Below, piece after piece: positions 40,132 through 48,110 of a stretch of 64,000 nucleotides of DNA (positions within the stretch are counted from its first letter, which is position 1; each line of letters opens with the position of its first letter). The notes under the pieces were generated by a model. It saw only the letters and a list, made by a program, of their open reading frames with translations, did not search any database and was not told the origin of the DNA. This stretch comes from Vicinamibacteria bacterium (GTDB taxonomy: Bacteria > Acidobacteriota > Vicinamibacteria > Fen-336): positions 117,768 to 181,767 of the forward strand of contig JAMQGV010000018.1 in assembly GCA_025994075.1 (NCBI GenBank). Direction: 5' to 3'. The position numbers and the translations under genes are program-made.

Positions 40132-40749
40132 TTGGACGACGGCGTCACGGCGACCGCGACCGAGCCCCGCATCCGCGGCCAGATCTTCACCGCACGCGTG
40201 GAGTTCCTGCGCCAGGCCCACGGCGGCGACGCGCTACAGGCCCTGCTGGCCGACTTGCCGCCTGCCGATCGCGAGGCGCTGCGCGGCGTCGACCGCGAGG
40301 CGTGGTACCCGTTCGCGACGCTGATGCGGTTCGACCGCCTGATCTGCGAGCGCCTCTACGGCGGCGATCCGGCCGCCTACGAGACGCTCGGCGCGGCGTC
40401 GGCCCGGCACCGCACCGAGTGGCTGGGGGAGCACGCGACGCTCGTCAATCCCCACGGGTTCTTCGCCCGCGTCGCCGAAGACCACTCGCGCTTCCACGAC
40501 TTCGGCACCGCCGCGTATCGGCGCACGGGCTTCACGGAAGGCGAACTCTCGTTCGCGGGCTACGCGAAGCCCGACGACGTGTTCTGCCGCTCGAGCGTCG
40601 GCTACTTCCGCGGCGTCATCGAGTACCTGACCCGGGTCCCCGGCATCGTCGAAGAAATCGACTGCCAGTGCCACGGCCGGCCGGTCTGCCGCTTCCGGCT
40701 GCGCTGGATGGGCTCCGGCAAGTGGGGACGCACGCCGCCGGCGAGCTGA
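40132..40749 (+). CDS. DUF2378 (TIGR02265-like) / V4R-like protein
   Basis: A 205-residue soluble protein that resembles the DUF2378 family expanded in myxobacteria and the V4R small-molecule-binding fold. The start IRGQIFTARVEFLRQAHGG, the middle AWYPFATLMRFDRLICERL with the following YGGDPAA, and the C-terminal CQCHGRPVCRFRLRW fit that family. Function unknown; V4R relatives sense hydrocarbons or assist tetrapyrrole enzymes. TTG 40132 is favoured: an SD lies 10 bases before it and TATACT upstream. A GTG at 40090 overlaps its own SD and precedes the -10. It is divergent from the CoA-thioester operon and could be its sensor, but lacks a DNA-binding domain. Confidence 0.65.
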   Translation: MDDGVTATATEPRIRGQIFTARVEFLRQAHGGDALQALLADLPPADREALRGVDREAWYPFATLMRFDRLICERLYGGDPAAYETLGAASARHRTEWLGEHATLVNPHGFFARVAEDHSRFHDFGTAAYRRTGFTEGELSFAGYAKPDDVFCRSSVGYFRGVIEYLTRVPGIVEEIDCQCHGRPVCRFRLRWMGSGKWGRTPPAS

Positions 40750-40973
40750 CGCCCGTCAAGACCTGTCACGACTCGCGTGACCCGCGTCTCCCGCGGCGGG
40801 CAGCGACGTCGCCGCCCGGGGACGAAGCGGACACCCGCCGGCGCGGGGCTCGCGGCCGAGGCTTCCGCCCAAGCGCCTGAACCACGACGGTTTCCGCCCA
40901 GTCGAGCCGGCTGGCAACGCGGTTGCTCCCGTTCCCCTGCGTCGGGCCCTGGCCCGGCAGGAGGGTTCAGGAG

Positions 40974-41534
40974 ATGGCGACCGGGGTGGGACGTGGAGTG
41001 ACGCTCGTGGCACTGGGACTGTGCGCAGCGCTGTCGGCCGGGGCGCAGGTCGAGACCCGCACCGACGCCGCGCTGGCGAAGGACGCGCAGCGCGCGATCC
41101 TCGGCTACGCGGGGCTGACGATCTTCGACAACATCCTCTACGGGGTGCAGGACGGCGTCGTGCATCTGCGCGGCTCGGTGCAGATGCCGTACCGCAGCCA
41201 GGCCCTGGAGAAGCGGGTGGCGAAAGTCCCCGGCGTGAAGGCCGTGATCAACGAGATCCGCGTGCAGCCGATGTCGATCTTCGACGACGAGATCCGCTTC
41301 CGGCTGGCGCGAGCCATCTACGGCGACCCGCGCTTCGTTCAGTACGCCCACCGCGCCGACCCGCCGATCCGGATCGTGGTCGAGAACGGCCGCGTGACGC
41401 TGGCCGGCGTCGTCGCCTCCCGCGTCGAGCAGGTGCTGCTCGGGCACATCGCCCGCCAGAGCGCGCTCAGCTTCGGCGTCACCAACGAGGTCGAGGTCGA
41501 GAGCGAGCTGGACCGCGAACCGAAGAAGTCGTGA
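40974..41534 (+). CDS. Secreted BON-domain protein
   Basis: A 186-residue exported protein. The signal peptide (LVALGLCAALSAGAQ) is followed by two BON domains, about residues 35-100 (LYGVQDGVVHLRGSVQMPYR) and 105-180 (IVVENGRVTLAGVVASRVEQ). BON domains bind phospholipid surfaces and help keep the outer membrane or periplasm intact (OsmY-like). ATG 40974 is chosen from GGAGGG 8 bases upstream and the signal peptide. The 224-base gap before it contains only short GC-rich inverted repeats. A terminator-like hairpin follows the stop. Confidence 0.8.
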   Translation: MATGVGRGVTLVALGLCAALSAGAQVETRTDAALAKDAQRAILGYAGLTIFDNILYGVQDGVVHLRGSVQMPYRSQALEKRVAKVPGVKAVINEIRVQPMSIFDDEIRFRLARAIYGDPRFVQYAHRADPPIRIVVENGRVTLAGVVASRVEQVLLGHIARQSALSFGVTNEVEVESELDREPKKS

Positions 41535-41541
41535 ACGCCGG

Positions 41542-41578
41542 CCCCCGGGCGGGGGATTGACCCGGCTCCGCCCGGGGG
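41542..41578 (+). terminator. Hairpin after the BON gene
   Basis: Perfect 11-base arms (41542-41552 and 41568-41578) with a 15-base loop, starting 7 bases after the BON stop. The loop includes TTGACC, which could also serve as a weak -35 for the next gene. Confidence 0.45.
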
Positions 41579-41595
41579 TGCTAGGCTCCTTGCCC

Positions 41596-41618
41596 GTGCG
41601 CCGGCTCGGCCGGCGCAC
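41596..41618 (+). other. Strong hairpin immediately before the APC permease start
   Basis: Perfect 10-base arms (41596-41605 and 41609-41618) around TCG, ending 5 bases before GTG 41624. No SD is visible. It could control initiation of the permease. Confidence 0.45.
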
Positions 41619-41623
41619 GTCCC

Positions 41624-43609
41624 GTGAGCGAACCCGAGCCTCCGTCGTCGCCGATCCCGCCGCGGCCGGAGCCCCCTTCCGACCCGGAACCTCTGCCCGG
41701 GGAGGACAAGAGCTTCAGCGGCTGGCTGATGGAGGGGCTCCACGCGCGCTCCCCCAGCAGCGGCCGCAGCGGGGTCCATCACCTGCACCAGTACCCCTGG
41801 TGGAAGGTGATGTGCCTGACCGGCGTCGACTACTTCTCGACGCTCGGCTACCAGCCCGGCATCGCCTTCCTCGCCGCGGGCGCGCTGGCCCCGCTGGCCA
41901 CCGCGATCCTGGTCCTGGTCACCCTGTTCGTCGCGCTGCCGATCTACAGCCAGGTGGCGCAGAAGAGCCCGCACGGCCAGGGCTCGATCCTGATGCTGGA
42001 GGAACTGCTGCCGCGCTGGCGGGGCAAGGGCGCGGTGCTGCTGCTGCTCGGCTTCGCGTTCACCGACTTCATCATCACCATCACGCTGTCGGCGGCCGAC
42101 GCCACGGCCCACATCCTCGAGAACCCGTTCGTGCCGCAGGGCTTCCACCACCCCGTGCTGGTCACGCTGCTGCTGCTCTCGTTCCTCGGCGCGATCTTCC
42201 TGCGGGGTTTCCGCGAGGCGATCGGCGTCGCCGTCGCGATCGTGGCCGTGTACCTCGCCCTCAACGCGGTGGTGCTGGTGGCGGGCCTGCACGAGGTGTT
42301 CGCCCACCCCGAGGTGCTGGCGGGCTGGCGCGCGGCGCTGTTCGCCCAGCACGGCAGTCCGTGGGCGATGCTCGGCCTCGGCCTGCTGCTGTTTCCGAAA
42401 CTGGCGCTGGGGCTCTCCGGGTTCGAGACCGGGGTCGCGGTGATGCCGCTGGTCAGGGGCGACCCGGGCGACACCGAGGACGCCCCGCGCGGCCGCATCC
42501 GGAACACCCGCAAGCTGCTGGCGACGGCCGCCGTGATCATGAGCGTGGCCCTGCTGGCGAGTTCGGTGGTCACCACGCTGCTGATCCCCGCCCACGAATT
42601 CGAGAAGGGGGGAGGGGCCAACGGCCGCGCGCTCGCGTACCTCGCGCATCGCTTCTTCGGCGACGCCTTCGGCACCGCGTACGACCTGTCGACGATCGCG
42701 ATCCTGTGGTTCGCCGGGGCCTCGGCGATGGCCGGGCTGCTCAACCTGGTGCCGCGCTACCTGCCGCCCTACGGGATGGCGCCCGACTGGGCAAGGGCGA
42801 CGCGGCCGCTGGTGCTGGTCTTCACGTTCGTCTGCTTCGTCGTCACCATCCTGTTCGAGGCCGACGTCGACGCCCAGGGCGGGGCCTACGCGACGGGCGT
42901 GCTGGCGCTGATGCTCTCCGCGTCGGTGGCGGTGACGATCGCGCACTGGGGCTCGCGCGGGCGCCGCGCGCTCTACGGCGCGATGACCGCGGTCTTCGCC
43001 TACACGTTCGTCGACAACGTGATCGAGCGCCCGGAGGGGCTGAAGATCGCCTCCTTCTTCATCGTGGCGATCGTGGTCGCCTCGCTGACGTCGCGCGCGA
43101 TCCGGTCGACGGAGCTGCGGATCCTGGACGTGCGGCTGACGGCGAAGGCCCGCGCCTTCGTGGCCGAGGCGGCCCCGCACCCGGTGCGGATCATCGCCCA
43201 CCGCCCCGACAAGCGCACGATCGAGGAGTACGACCGCAAGGAACGCCAGGCGCGCGAGGACCACAGCCTGGACGACGGCGAGCCGCTGGTGTTCCTCGAG
43301 GTGACCCAGGGCGACGCCTCGGAGTTCGAGGGCGAGATCGAGGTGCGCGGGGTGCGGGTCGGCCGCCACCGGGTGCTGCGCTGCCAGAGCCCGGCGATCC
43401 CCAACGCGATCGCGGCCCTGCTGCTGCACGTGCGGGACCAGACGGGGCTGATCCCGCACGCGTACTTCGGCTGGACCGAGGGCAATCCCATCACCTACGT
43501 GCTCCGCTACCTGGCCTTCGGCGAGGGCGACACGGCGCCCGTCACCCGCGAGGTGCTGCGCAAGGCGATCGCCAACCCGCTGGAGCGGCCCCGCATCCAC
43601 GTCGGCTGA
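41624..43609 (+). CDS. APC-superfamily amino-acid permease with C-terminal soluble domain
   Basis: A 661-residue transporter. A Pro/Glu-rich cytoplasmic N-terminus (about 45 residues) leads to [19 protein letters not shown], typical of APC-type permeases of GC-rich environmental bacteria. About 12 membrane helices end near residue 490. The last about 170 residues are soluble ([20 protein letters not shown], then [20 protein letters not shown]) and have no function I recognise. Substrate is probably an amino acid or amine. GTG 41624 is forced by an in-frame stop at 41582; it lacks an SD and is preceded by a strong hairpin. Confidence 0.8.
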   Translation: MSEPEPPSSPIPPRPEPPSDPEPLPGEDKSFSGWLMEGLHARSPSSGRSGVHHLHQYPWWKVMCLTGVDYFSTLGYQPGIAFLAAGALAPLATAILVLVTLFVALPIYSQVAQKSPHGQGSILMLEELLPRWRGKGAVLLLLGFAFTDFIITITLSAADATAHILENPFVPQGFHHPVLVTLLLLSFLGAIFLRGFREAIGVAVAIVAVYLALNAVVLVAGLHEVFAHPEVLAGWRAALFAQHGSPWAMLGLGLLLFPKLALGLSGFETGVAVMPLVRGDPGDTEDAPRGRIRNTRKLLATAAVIMSVALLASSVVTTLLIPAHEFEKGGGANGRALAYLAHRFFGDAFGTAYDLSTIAILWFAGASAMAGLLNLVPRYLPPYGMAPDWARATRPLVLVFTFVCFVVTILFEADVDAQGGAYATGVLALMLSASVAVTIAHWGSRGRRALYGAMTAVFAYTFVDNVIERPEGLKIASFFIVAIVVASLTSRAIRSTELRILDVRLTAKARAFVAEAAPHPVRIIAHRPDKRTIEEYDRKERQAREDHSLDDGEPLVFLEVTQGDASEFEGEIEVRGVRVGRHRVLRCQSPAIPNAIAALLLHVRDQTGLIPHAYFGWTEGNPITYVLRYLAFGEGDTAPVTREVLRKAIANPLERPRIHVG

Positions 43610-43649
43610 TGCCGCGGGCGCCCGGGCGCTGCCGATGTTTCGCGGGCAG

Positions 43650-43677
43650 TTGACAGGCCCCGGGTTTCCACTATCCT
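43650..43677 (+). promoter_or_regulatory. Sigma-70-type promoter of the LeuT-like transporter
   Basis: TTGACA (43650-43655) and TATCCT (43672-43677) 16 bases apart, 43 bases before ATG 43721. One of the best -35 matches in the window. Confidence 0.55.
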
Positions 43678-43720
43678 CCCGCCGCTCCCCTCACGCATCG
43701 CGCACTCCAGGCAGGAACGA

Positions 43721-45316
43721 ATGTCCCCAGAAACCCAGCAGTGGGCCACGCGCTTCGGCGTGATCCTGGCCGTGTCCGGGTCCGCCGTGGGCCTCGGAAA
43801 CTTCTTGCGCTTCCCCGGCCAGGCTGCGGCCAACGGCGGCGGCGCGTTCATGATCCCGTACTTCTGCGCGTTGCTGCTGCTCGGTATCCCGATCGGCTGG
43901 GCGGAGTGGACGATGGGGCGCTGGGGAGGGCGCAAGGGCTTCCACTCGGCGCCGGCGATCATGGGTGCGCTCGGCCGCGGGCGGCTGTTCCGCTACCTGG
44001 GCGTGATCGGCGTGCTGATCCCGCTGGCTGTCTCGTTCTACTACACGTACATCGAGGCCTGGTGCCTCGGCTACACGTACCACTACGCGACCGGCGGCAT
44101 CGACGGCGTGATCGCCGGCGCGCCGATCGCCGAGCAGGCGAAGGCGTCGGCCGCGTTCTACGAGAGCTTCACCGGCCGCCTCGGGAACGGCGTCCTCACG
44201 GGAGGCGGCTACGAGACCTTCGCGTTCTGGGTGGTCACCTTCGCCGTCAACATCTGGCTGGTGTTCCGCGGGCTCTCCGGCGGCATCGAGAAGTTCTGCC
44301 AGTGGGCGATGCCGACCATGGCGCTGTGCGCGCTGATCGTGCTGATCCGCGTGCTCACGCTGGGCACGCCCGACCCGACGCTGCCGGACCAGAACGTGGT
44401 CAACGGCCTGGGCTACATGTGGAACCCCGACTTCGCGGCGCTGACGAACCCGCAGACCTGGCTGGCGGCCGCCGGGCAGATCTTCTTCAGCCTGTCGGTC
44501 GGGTTCGGCGTGATCATCAACTACGCGTCCTACATGAGGCGCCGGGACGACGTCGTGCTCTCCGGCCTGACCGCCTCGGCGACCAACGAGCTCTTCGAGG
44601 TGGGCTTCGGCGGCATGATCACGCTGACCGCGTCGTTCGTCTTCCTCGGTCTGTCGGGCACGATCGCTGCCGTCCAGGGCGGCACCTTCGGCCTCGGCTT
44701 CGCGACGCTGCCGGTCGTCTTCGCCCACATGCCGTTCGGGAACCTGATCGGGGCCGTCTGGTTCTTCATGCTGTTCCTGGCGGCGATCACCTCGTCGATC
44801 TCGATGTACCAGCCGACGCTGGCGTTCATCCAGGAAGCGCTCGGCTGGACCCGGAAGGCGGCGACCACCCTGCTGGTCGCGGTGTGCGTGCCGGCCTCGT
44901 TCCTGGTGATGTACTACTCCAAGGGCGGCATCTTCTGGAGCACGATCGACGACTGGGTCGGCACCTTCCTGATCTTCGTGCTGGCGATGGTGCAGATCAT
45001 CTGCTTCTCGTGGATCTTCGGCATCGAGCGCGGCTGGCGCGAGGCCCACGAGGGCGCCTCGATCCGAATCCCCGGCTTCTACAAGGTGGTGATGAAGTAC
45101 GTCGCGCCCGGCTTCCTGCTCGTCGTCTTCGCCGCCTTCTGCTACTCGAACCTCGCCGACTGGGTGCACTCCGTCACGTCGGAACCGCTGCGCCAGGGCG
45201 CGATCCTGCTGATCCTGGCCACCACTGCGTTCCTGTGCGTGCTGACCTGGATCGGCGAGAAGCGCTGGCGCGCTGCCGGGCTGGACGTCGACGGCGAGCG
45301 CCCGGACGAAGACTAG
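43721..45316 (+). CDS. LeuT-like NSS Na+:amino-acid symporter
   Basis: A 531-residue NSS transporter very close to Aquifex LeuT. TM1 reads GSAVGLGNFLRFPGQAA with Asn27 at the same position as LeuT Na1-site Asn27. FFSLSVGFGVIINYASY corresponds to TM6, and ITSSISMYQP keeps the Thr354-Ser355 Na2 residues. NELFEV retains both Asn286 and the Glu290 position that makes LeuT chloride-independent, so this copy should not need chloride. It imports hydrophobic amino acids such as leucine or alanine by analogy. About 15 bases downstream a 50-residue single-span peptide is encoded, probably its small subunit. A strong promoter precedes it. Confidence 0.93.
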   Translation: MSPETQQWATRFGVILAVSGSAVGLGNFLRFPGQAAANGGGAFMIPYFCALLLLGIPIGWAEWTMGRWGGRKGFHSAPAIMGALGRGRLFRYLGVIGVLIPLAVSFYYTYIEAWCLGYTYHYATGGIDGVIAGAPIAEQAKASAAFYESFTGRLGNGVLTGGGYETFAFWVVTFAVNIWLVFRGLSGGIEKFCQWAMPTMALCALIVLIRVLTLGTPDPTLPDQNVVNGLGYMWNPDFAALTNPQTWLAAAGQIFFSLSVGFGVIINYASYMRRRDDVVLSGLTASATNELFEVGFGGMITLTASFVFLGLSGTIAAVQGGTFGLGFATLPVVFAHMPFGNLIGAVWFFMLFLAAITSSISMYQPTLAFIQEALGWTRKAATTLLVAVCVPASFLVMYYSKGGIFWSTIDDWVGTFLIFVLAMVQIICFSWIFGIERGWREAHEGASIRIPGFYKVVMKYVAPGFLLVVFAAFCYSNLADWVHSVTSEPLRQGAILLILATTAFLCVLTWIGEKRWRAAGLDVDGERPDED

Positions 45317-45331
45317 GACGGAGACCCGCTC

Positions 45332-45484
45332 ATGCCACAGCCCGAACCCCTCAACGCCCTCGGCTGGATCTTCATGATCGGCTCGCTCGCCTTCGTGTGG
45401 GGCCTGACGATCTGGTGCTTCCGCAAGGTACTCGCGCTCCCGACGCCGCCGCCGGACGAGGTCAAGGAGTTCCACTCCGCCTGA
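45332..45484 (+). CDS. Small single-span partner of the LeuT-like transporter
   Basis: A 50-residue peptide with one transmembrane helix (GWIFMIGSLAFVWGLTIWCF) followed by a Pro-rich polar tail (LPTPPPDEVKEFHSA). It begins 15 bases after the transporter stop, with GGACGGAGA as possible SD. The GW-I-x-M start of the helix is shared with the MetS-like peptide at 10238-10345 (GWIVMVL), supporting a common role as NSS small subunit. It ends just before a terminator. The tail is longer than in MetS. Confidence 0.7.
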   Translation: MPQPEPLNALGWIFMIGSLAFVWGLTIWCFRKVLALPTPPPDEVKEFHSA

Positions 45485-45489
45485 AGCAC

Positions 45490-45531
45490 GAAGGCGGCGC
45501 CCGCTTGTCGCGGAACGCCGCCTTCTTCTTC
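45490..45531. terminator. Rho-independent terminator after the LeuT-like operon
   Basis: Ten-base arms GAAGGCGGCG (45490-45499) and CGCCGCCTTC (45516-45525), followed by TTCTTC. It starts 6 bases after the small peptide stop and may also serve the convergent lipoprotein gene. Confidence 0.65.
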
Positions 45532-45564
45532 CCGCCGGCTCGCGCCGGCCCGGGGCGCGGCCGG

Positions 45565-46188
45565 CTAGCGGTACTCGACCCGCCCGTTGAGGCAGCCGGT
45601 CACGCCCTTGACGGTGGCGCACAGGGAGAACGACCCGGGGCGCTCGCCGTCGAGGTTCTTGTTGAACGTCGACATCCCGGAGTTCGTCATCTTCGCCGCG
45701 CCGCCGCCCGAATCGAACGACCAGTGGATGTCGGGGCCGTGCACGGCCGCCGGGATGTCGTCACCGCGCGAGTCCTTCGGCGTCGCCGTCACCATGCCGC
45801 GGCAGGCGACCGGCAGGATGCCTTCGCCGTTGCGCGGCGGAGTGATCGAGGCCGGGCAGTTGAAGCCGAAGAAGCCGACCCGGATGTGGTGGATCGGCGG
45901 CCCGCTCGTGGGCGTCGGGGTCGGCGTCGGCCGCGGCGTCGGAGTGGGCGTCGCCGAAGGCGTCGGAGTCGAGCTGGGGGTCGGGGTCGCCTGCGGGGCG
46001 GGCGTCGGCGTGGCCGAGGGGGCCGAAGGCGTCGGGGTCGCCACCGGGGTCACGATCACCGGCACCGGGCCGCCGGAGGTGGTGCCGGTCGCGCCGGTGC
46101 CGCCGGGGATCTCCTCGTAGATCGTCTGGCAGCCCGTGGCCGACAGGACCAGGAGCCAGAGTCCGGTACGGATGCGGATGCTGCGCAC
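45565..46188 (-). CDS. Putative lipoprotein with Thr-Pro repeat linker
   Basis: A 207-residue exported protein. The signal peptide ends LVLSATGC with Cys20 as a probable lipidation site. Residues about 45-95 are a low-complexity Thr/Pro/Ala/Ser linker (TPTPTPRPTPTPTPTSG). A small globular domain of about 110 residues follows, with four cysteines (FNCPASI, VACRGMV, SLCATVK, TGCLNGR) that could form two disulfides. No family recognised; the layout suggests a surface-displayed domain on a flexible stalk. GTG 46188 has GGAGGT as SD. Confidence 0.72.
   Translation of the reverse strand: MRSIRIRTGLWLLVLSATGCQTIYEEIPGGTGATGTTSGGPVPVIVTPVATPTPSAPSATPTPAPQATPTPSSTPTPSATPTPTPRPTPTPTPTSGPPIHHIRVGFFGFNCPASITPPRNGEGILPVACRGMVTATPKDSRGDDIPAAVHGPDIHWSFDSGGGAAKMTNSGMSTFNKNLDGERPGSFSLCATVKGVTGCLNGRVEYR
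45908..46044 (-). repeat. Degenerate hexanucleotide repeat coding Thr-Pro linker
   Basis: Imperfect tandem GGCGTC/GGGGTC units on the plus strand, encoding the Thr-Pro stalk of the lipoprotein on minus. Such repeats can vary in copy number between strains. Confidence 0.6.
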
Positions 46189-46234
46189 GGGCGACCTCCT
46201 CGGTGTGAAGTTCTACTTTAAGGTTGTCGCCTAA

Positions 46235-46263
46235 ATCCTCGTCCGATATGGATCCGTTGTCAA
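46235..46263 (-). promoter_or_regulatory. Candidate promoter of the lipoprotein gene
   Basis: On minus, TTGACA (46263-46258) and GAGGAT (46240-46235) 17 bases apart. The region is AT-richer than its surroundings. Confidence 0.35.
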
Positions 46264-46288
46264 GCTGATTCGTTCGGGTTTTTCGGGC

Positions 46289-48058
46289 TCAGGCCCGAGA
46301 GAGGCGCCGCCACCGCAGGGCGCAGCGGGCCGCCGCCACGGCTTCGGCCCGGTCGTGACCCGACAGCCGGGCCCGGAGGGCGGGCCGGATCGGGATCACC
46401 ATCGTCGACGGCTGCCAGTCGACCCGCTGACCGGCCTCGTCGACGACCTCGCCGGAGAGCAGGGCTTGCGCCGCCTGGTGCACCGGGAGGCCGGTCAGCG
46501 CGTCGCCGGTGGCCAGCAGGCGAGCTTCCCCCTCGGGGTCGAGGAACCGGGCCGAGGAGCGCGAGAGCACGGCGGTGTGCCAGGCCGAAGGCGCGAACGC
46601 GACCCCGTCCAGGGCCTCGAGCTCCGCGATCACGGCCAGCCAGCCGAGGAACGAGCGCAGCAGGCCCAGGCCCGGATGCCGCTGGTTCGGCAGCGCCGGC
46701 CGGTCCGGGGCGAACGCCGCCCGCGGGTTCTGCATCAGCAGCCACTCGATGAACAGCACGTCCGCGTCGGGCACCACCGCCCGGCTCCGATGGGCGCGCA
46801 GCTCGACCAGCAGCTCGTCCGCCTCGGACCACACGCTGAGCGTGGTGCCGAGTCCGGAGTCCGCCAGCAGCTCGACGCGCGGCTCGACGAACCCGCGAGC
46901 GCGGATCTGGGCCAGCAGGCCGGAGCGCTCGAGCGAGAGCTCGAGCGCGTGGCGAGAGAGCTTTTCGAGGAACAGCGGCGGGCCAGGCTGGTCGCGCGGC
47001 GGCAGCACGTCGGCCTCGGTCAGCGTCAGCCACGGCTCTTCGGCCACCGGCAGCAGCTCGCGGGCCAGACGGCGCAGGCGGCGCAGGTCGGCCTCGGCGT
47101 CGCCCGGCGGTTCCACGGCCTTGCCGGACAGCAGCAGGGCGCACAGCCGCGCCGCGCAGCGCCACGCCTCGGTGCCGTAGCCGCCCGCCAGCGTGACGAC
47201 CAGCGGCACGCCGCGCAGGGCCGAGACCACGAAGCGGTCGCGGGCCAGCACGTCCTCGGGGCGCAGCCGCCAGTCGCCCAGCGCGTCCCCGGCCAGGACG
47301 TCGGCGCCCGCGACGTAGAACGCGAGCTGGGGGGGGAAGCGCTCGACGAGCGAGGGCAGCTCGTCCTCGAGCGCGGCCATCAGGCGCGGCCCGTCGACCC
47401 CGGGGCCCAGCGCGCGGCGCACGTGGCCGGGCACGGCCTCGCCCCAGTCGTCGCGATGGATCGAGAGCGTGCGCGCCAGCGGGTCGGCGGCCAGCAGCTC
47501 GCGGGTGCCGTTGCCGTCGTGGACGTCGAGGTCGACGACCAGGACCCGCCCCTTGAAGCCCTCGGCGCGCACCGCAGCCACGGCCGCCGCGACGTCGTTG
47601 ACCAGGCAGAAGCCGGAGCCCGAGGCCCGGCCCGCATGGTGGAAGCCGCCGCCGAGGTTGATCGCGGAGCGGCCGGTGGCGAGCGCGTCGCGGGCCGCCC
47701 GCAACGTGCCGCCCGCCTGCAGCCGCTGTTCCGCCAGCGCCTGCTCGGCCGCGCCCGCGGTGACCGTCACCCCCAGCACGCGGGTCACGACCCGCGGATC
47801 GGCCAGCGAGGCGAGGTAGGCCGGGTCGTGGACCCGCAGCAGCTCCTCGAAGCGGATCTCGCGGGGCAGCCGCCAGTGCGAGCGCGGGACGAGATGTTCG
47901 TCGCGCAGGAAGCCCGCGATCTTGTCCGCCCGCAGCGGGTCGAGCGGCACGCCCGGCAGGCCGCGCGAGTAGTCCGGGGAGTAGACGACGCGCGCCCCGC
48001 CCCCGGCTGCGTGCAGCCGCAGGCGCCGCCAGAAGCGACGCAGCGAGCGTCCCGGCAC
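46289..48058 (-). CDS. Histone-deacetylase-fold (AcuC-like) protein with unassigned C-terminal domain
   Basis: A 589-residue protein. Residues about 20-310 are a histone deacetylase/AcuC/acetylpolyamine amidohydrolase fold. They carry the His pair in GGGFHHAGRAS (His140, His141), zinc ligands Asp178 and His180 in VVDLDVHDGNGT, Asp253 in VAGADVLAGD, and Tyr294 in AGGYG. It should deacetylate an acetyl-lysine or acetyl-amine substrate. The C-terminal about 270 residues (from PWLTLTEADVLPPRDQPGP, through ELLVELRAHRSRAVVPDADV, to QPSTMVIPIRP) match nothing I recognise. The start is GTG 48058, 6 bases after TATCAT, so the mRNA may be leaderless. Divergent from the SGNH gene. Confidence 0.82.
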   Translation of the reverse strand: MPGRSLRRFWRRLRLHAAGGGARVVYSPDYSRGLPGVPLDPLRADKIAGFLRDEHLVPRSHWRLPREIRFEELLRVHDPAYLASLADPRVVTRVLGVTVTAGAAEQALAEQRLQAGGTLRAARDALATGRSAINLGGGFHHAGRASGSGFCLVNDVAAAVAAVRAEGFKGRVLVVDLDVHDGNGTRELLAADPLARTLSIHRDDWGEAVPGHVRRALGPGVDGPRLMAALEDELPSLVERFPPQLAFYVAGADVLAGDALGDWRLRPEDVLARDRFVVSALRGVPLVVTLAGGYGTEAWRCAARLCALLLSGKAVEPPGDAEADLRRLRRLARELLPVAEEPWLTLTEADVLPPRDQPGPPLFLEKLSRHALELSLERSGLLAQIRARGFVEPRVELLADSGLGTTLSVWSEADELLVELRAHRSRAVVPDADVLFIEWLLMQNPRAAFAPDRPALPNQRHPGLGLLRSFLGWLAVIAELEALDGVAFAPSAWHTAVLSRSSARFLDPEGEARLLATGDALTGLPVHQAAQALLSGEVVDEAGQRVDWQPSTMVIPIRPALRARLSGHDRAEAVAAARCALRWRRLSRA

Positions 48059-48064
48059 GGCCTG

Positions 48065-48070
48065 ATGATA
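48065..48070 (-). promoter_or_regulatory. Candidate -10 of the deacetylase-like gene (leaderless)
   Basis: TATCAT on minus, 6 bases before GTG 48058. Confidence 0.35.
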
Positions 48071-48095
48071 GCGGGGGGCGCCGAGGCGCGCTTGC

Positions 48096-48101
48096 TAGAC
48101 T
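48096..48101 (+). promoter_or_regulatory. Candidate -10 of the SGNH hydrolase gene (leaderless)
   Basis: TAGACT, 9 bases before ATG 48111, no SD. The divergent deacetylase promoter lies 26 bases away. Confidence 0.4.
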
Positions 48102-48110
48102 GCCGCCCGC

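Noticed and set aside
40750..40973. Small open frame in the gap before the BON gene
   Set aside because: Its translation is Arg/Pro-rich with no start context and it runs into the BON gene out of frame; the gap holds only short GC-rich inverted repeats.
45908..46044. GGCGTC-type tandem repeats as a possible CRISPR or regulatory array
   Set aside because: Unit too short and in frame, encoding the Thr-Pro linker of the lipoprotein.
46212..46220. Nine-base word TCTACTTTA shared with the AbiE promoter (4106-4114) as evidence for a common regulator
   Set aside because: Only nine bases, the inverted partner is absent at the second site, and both are simply AT-rich promoter regions.
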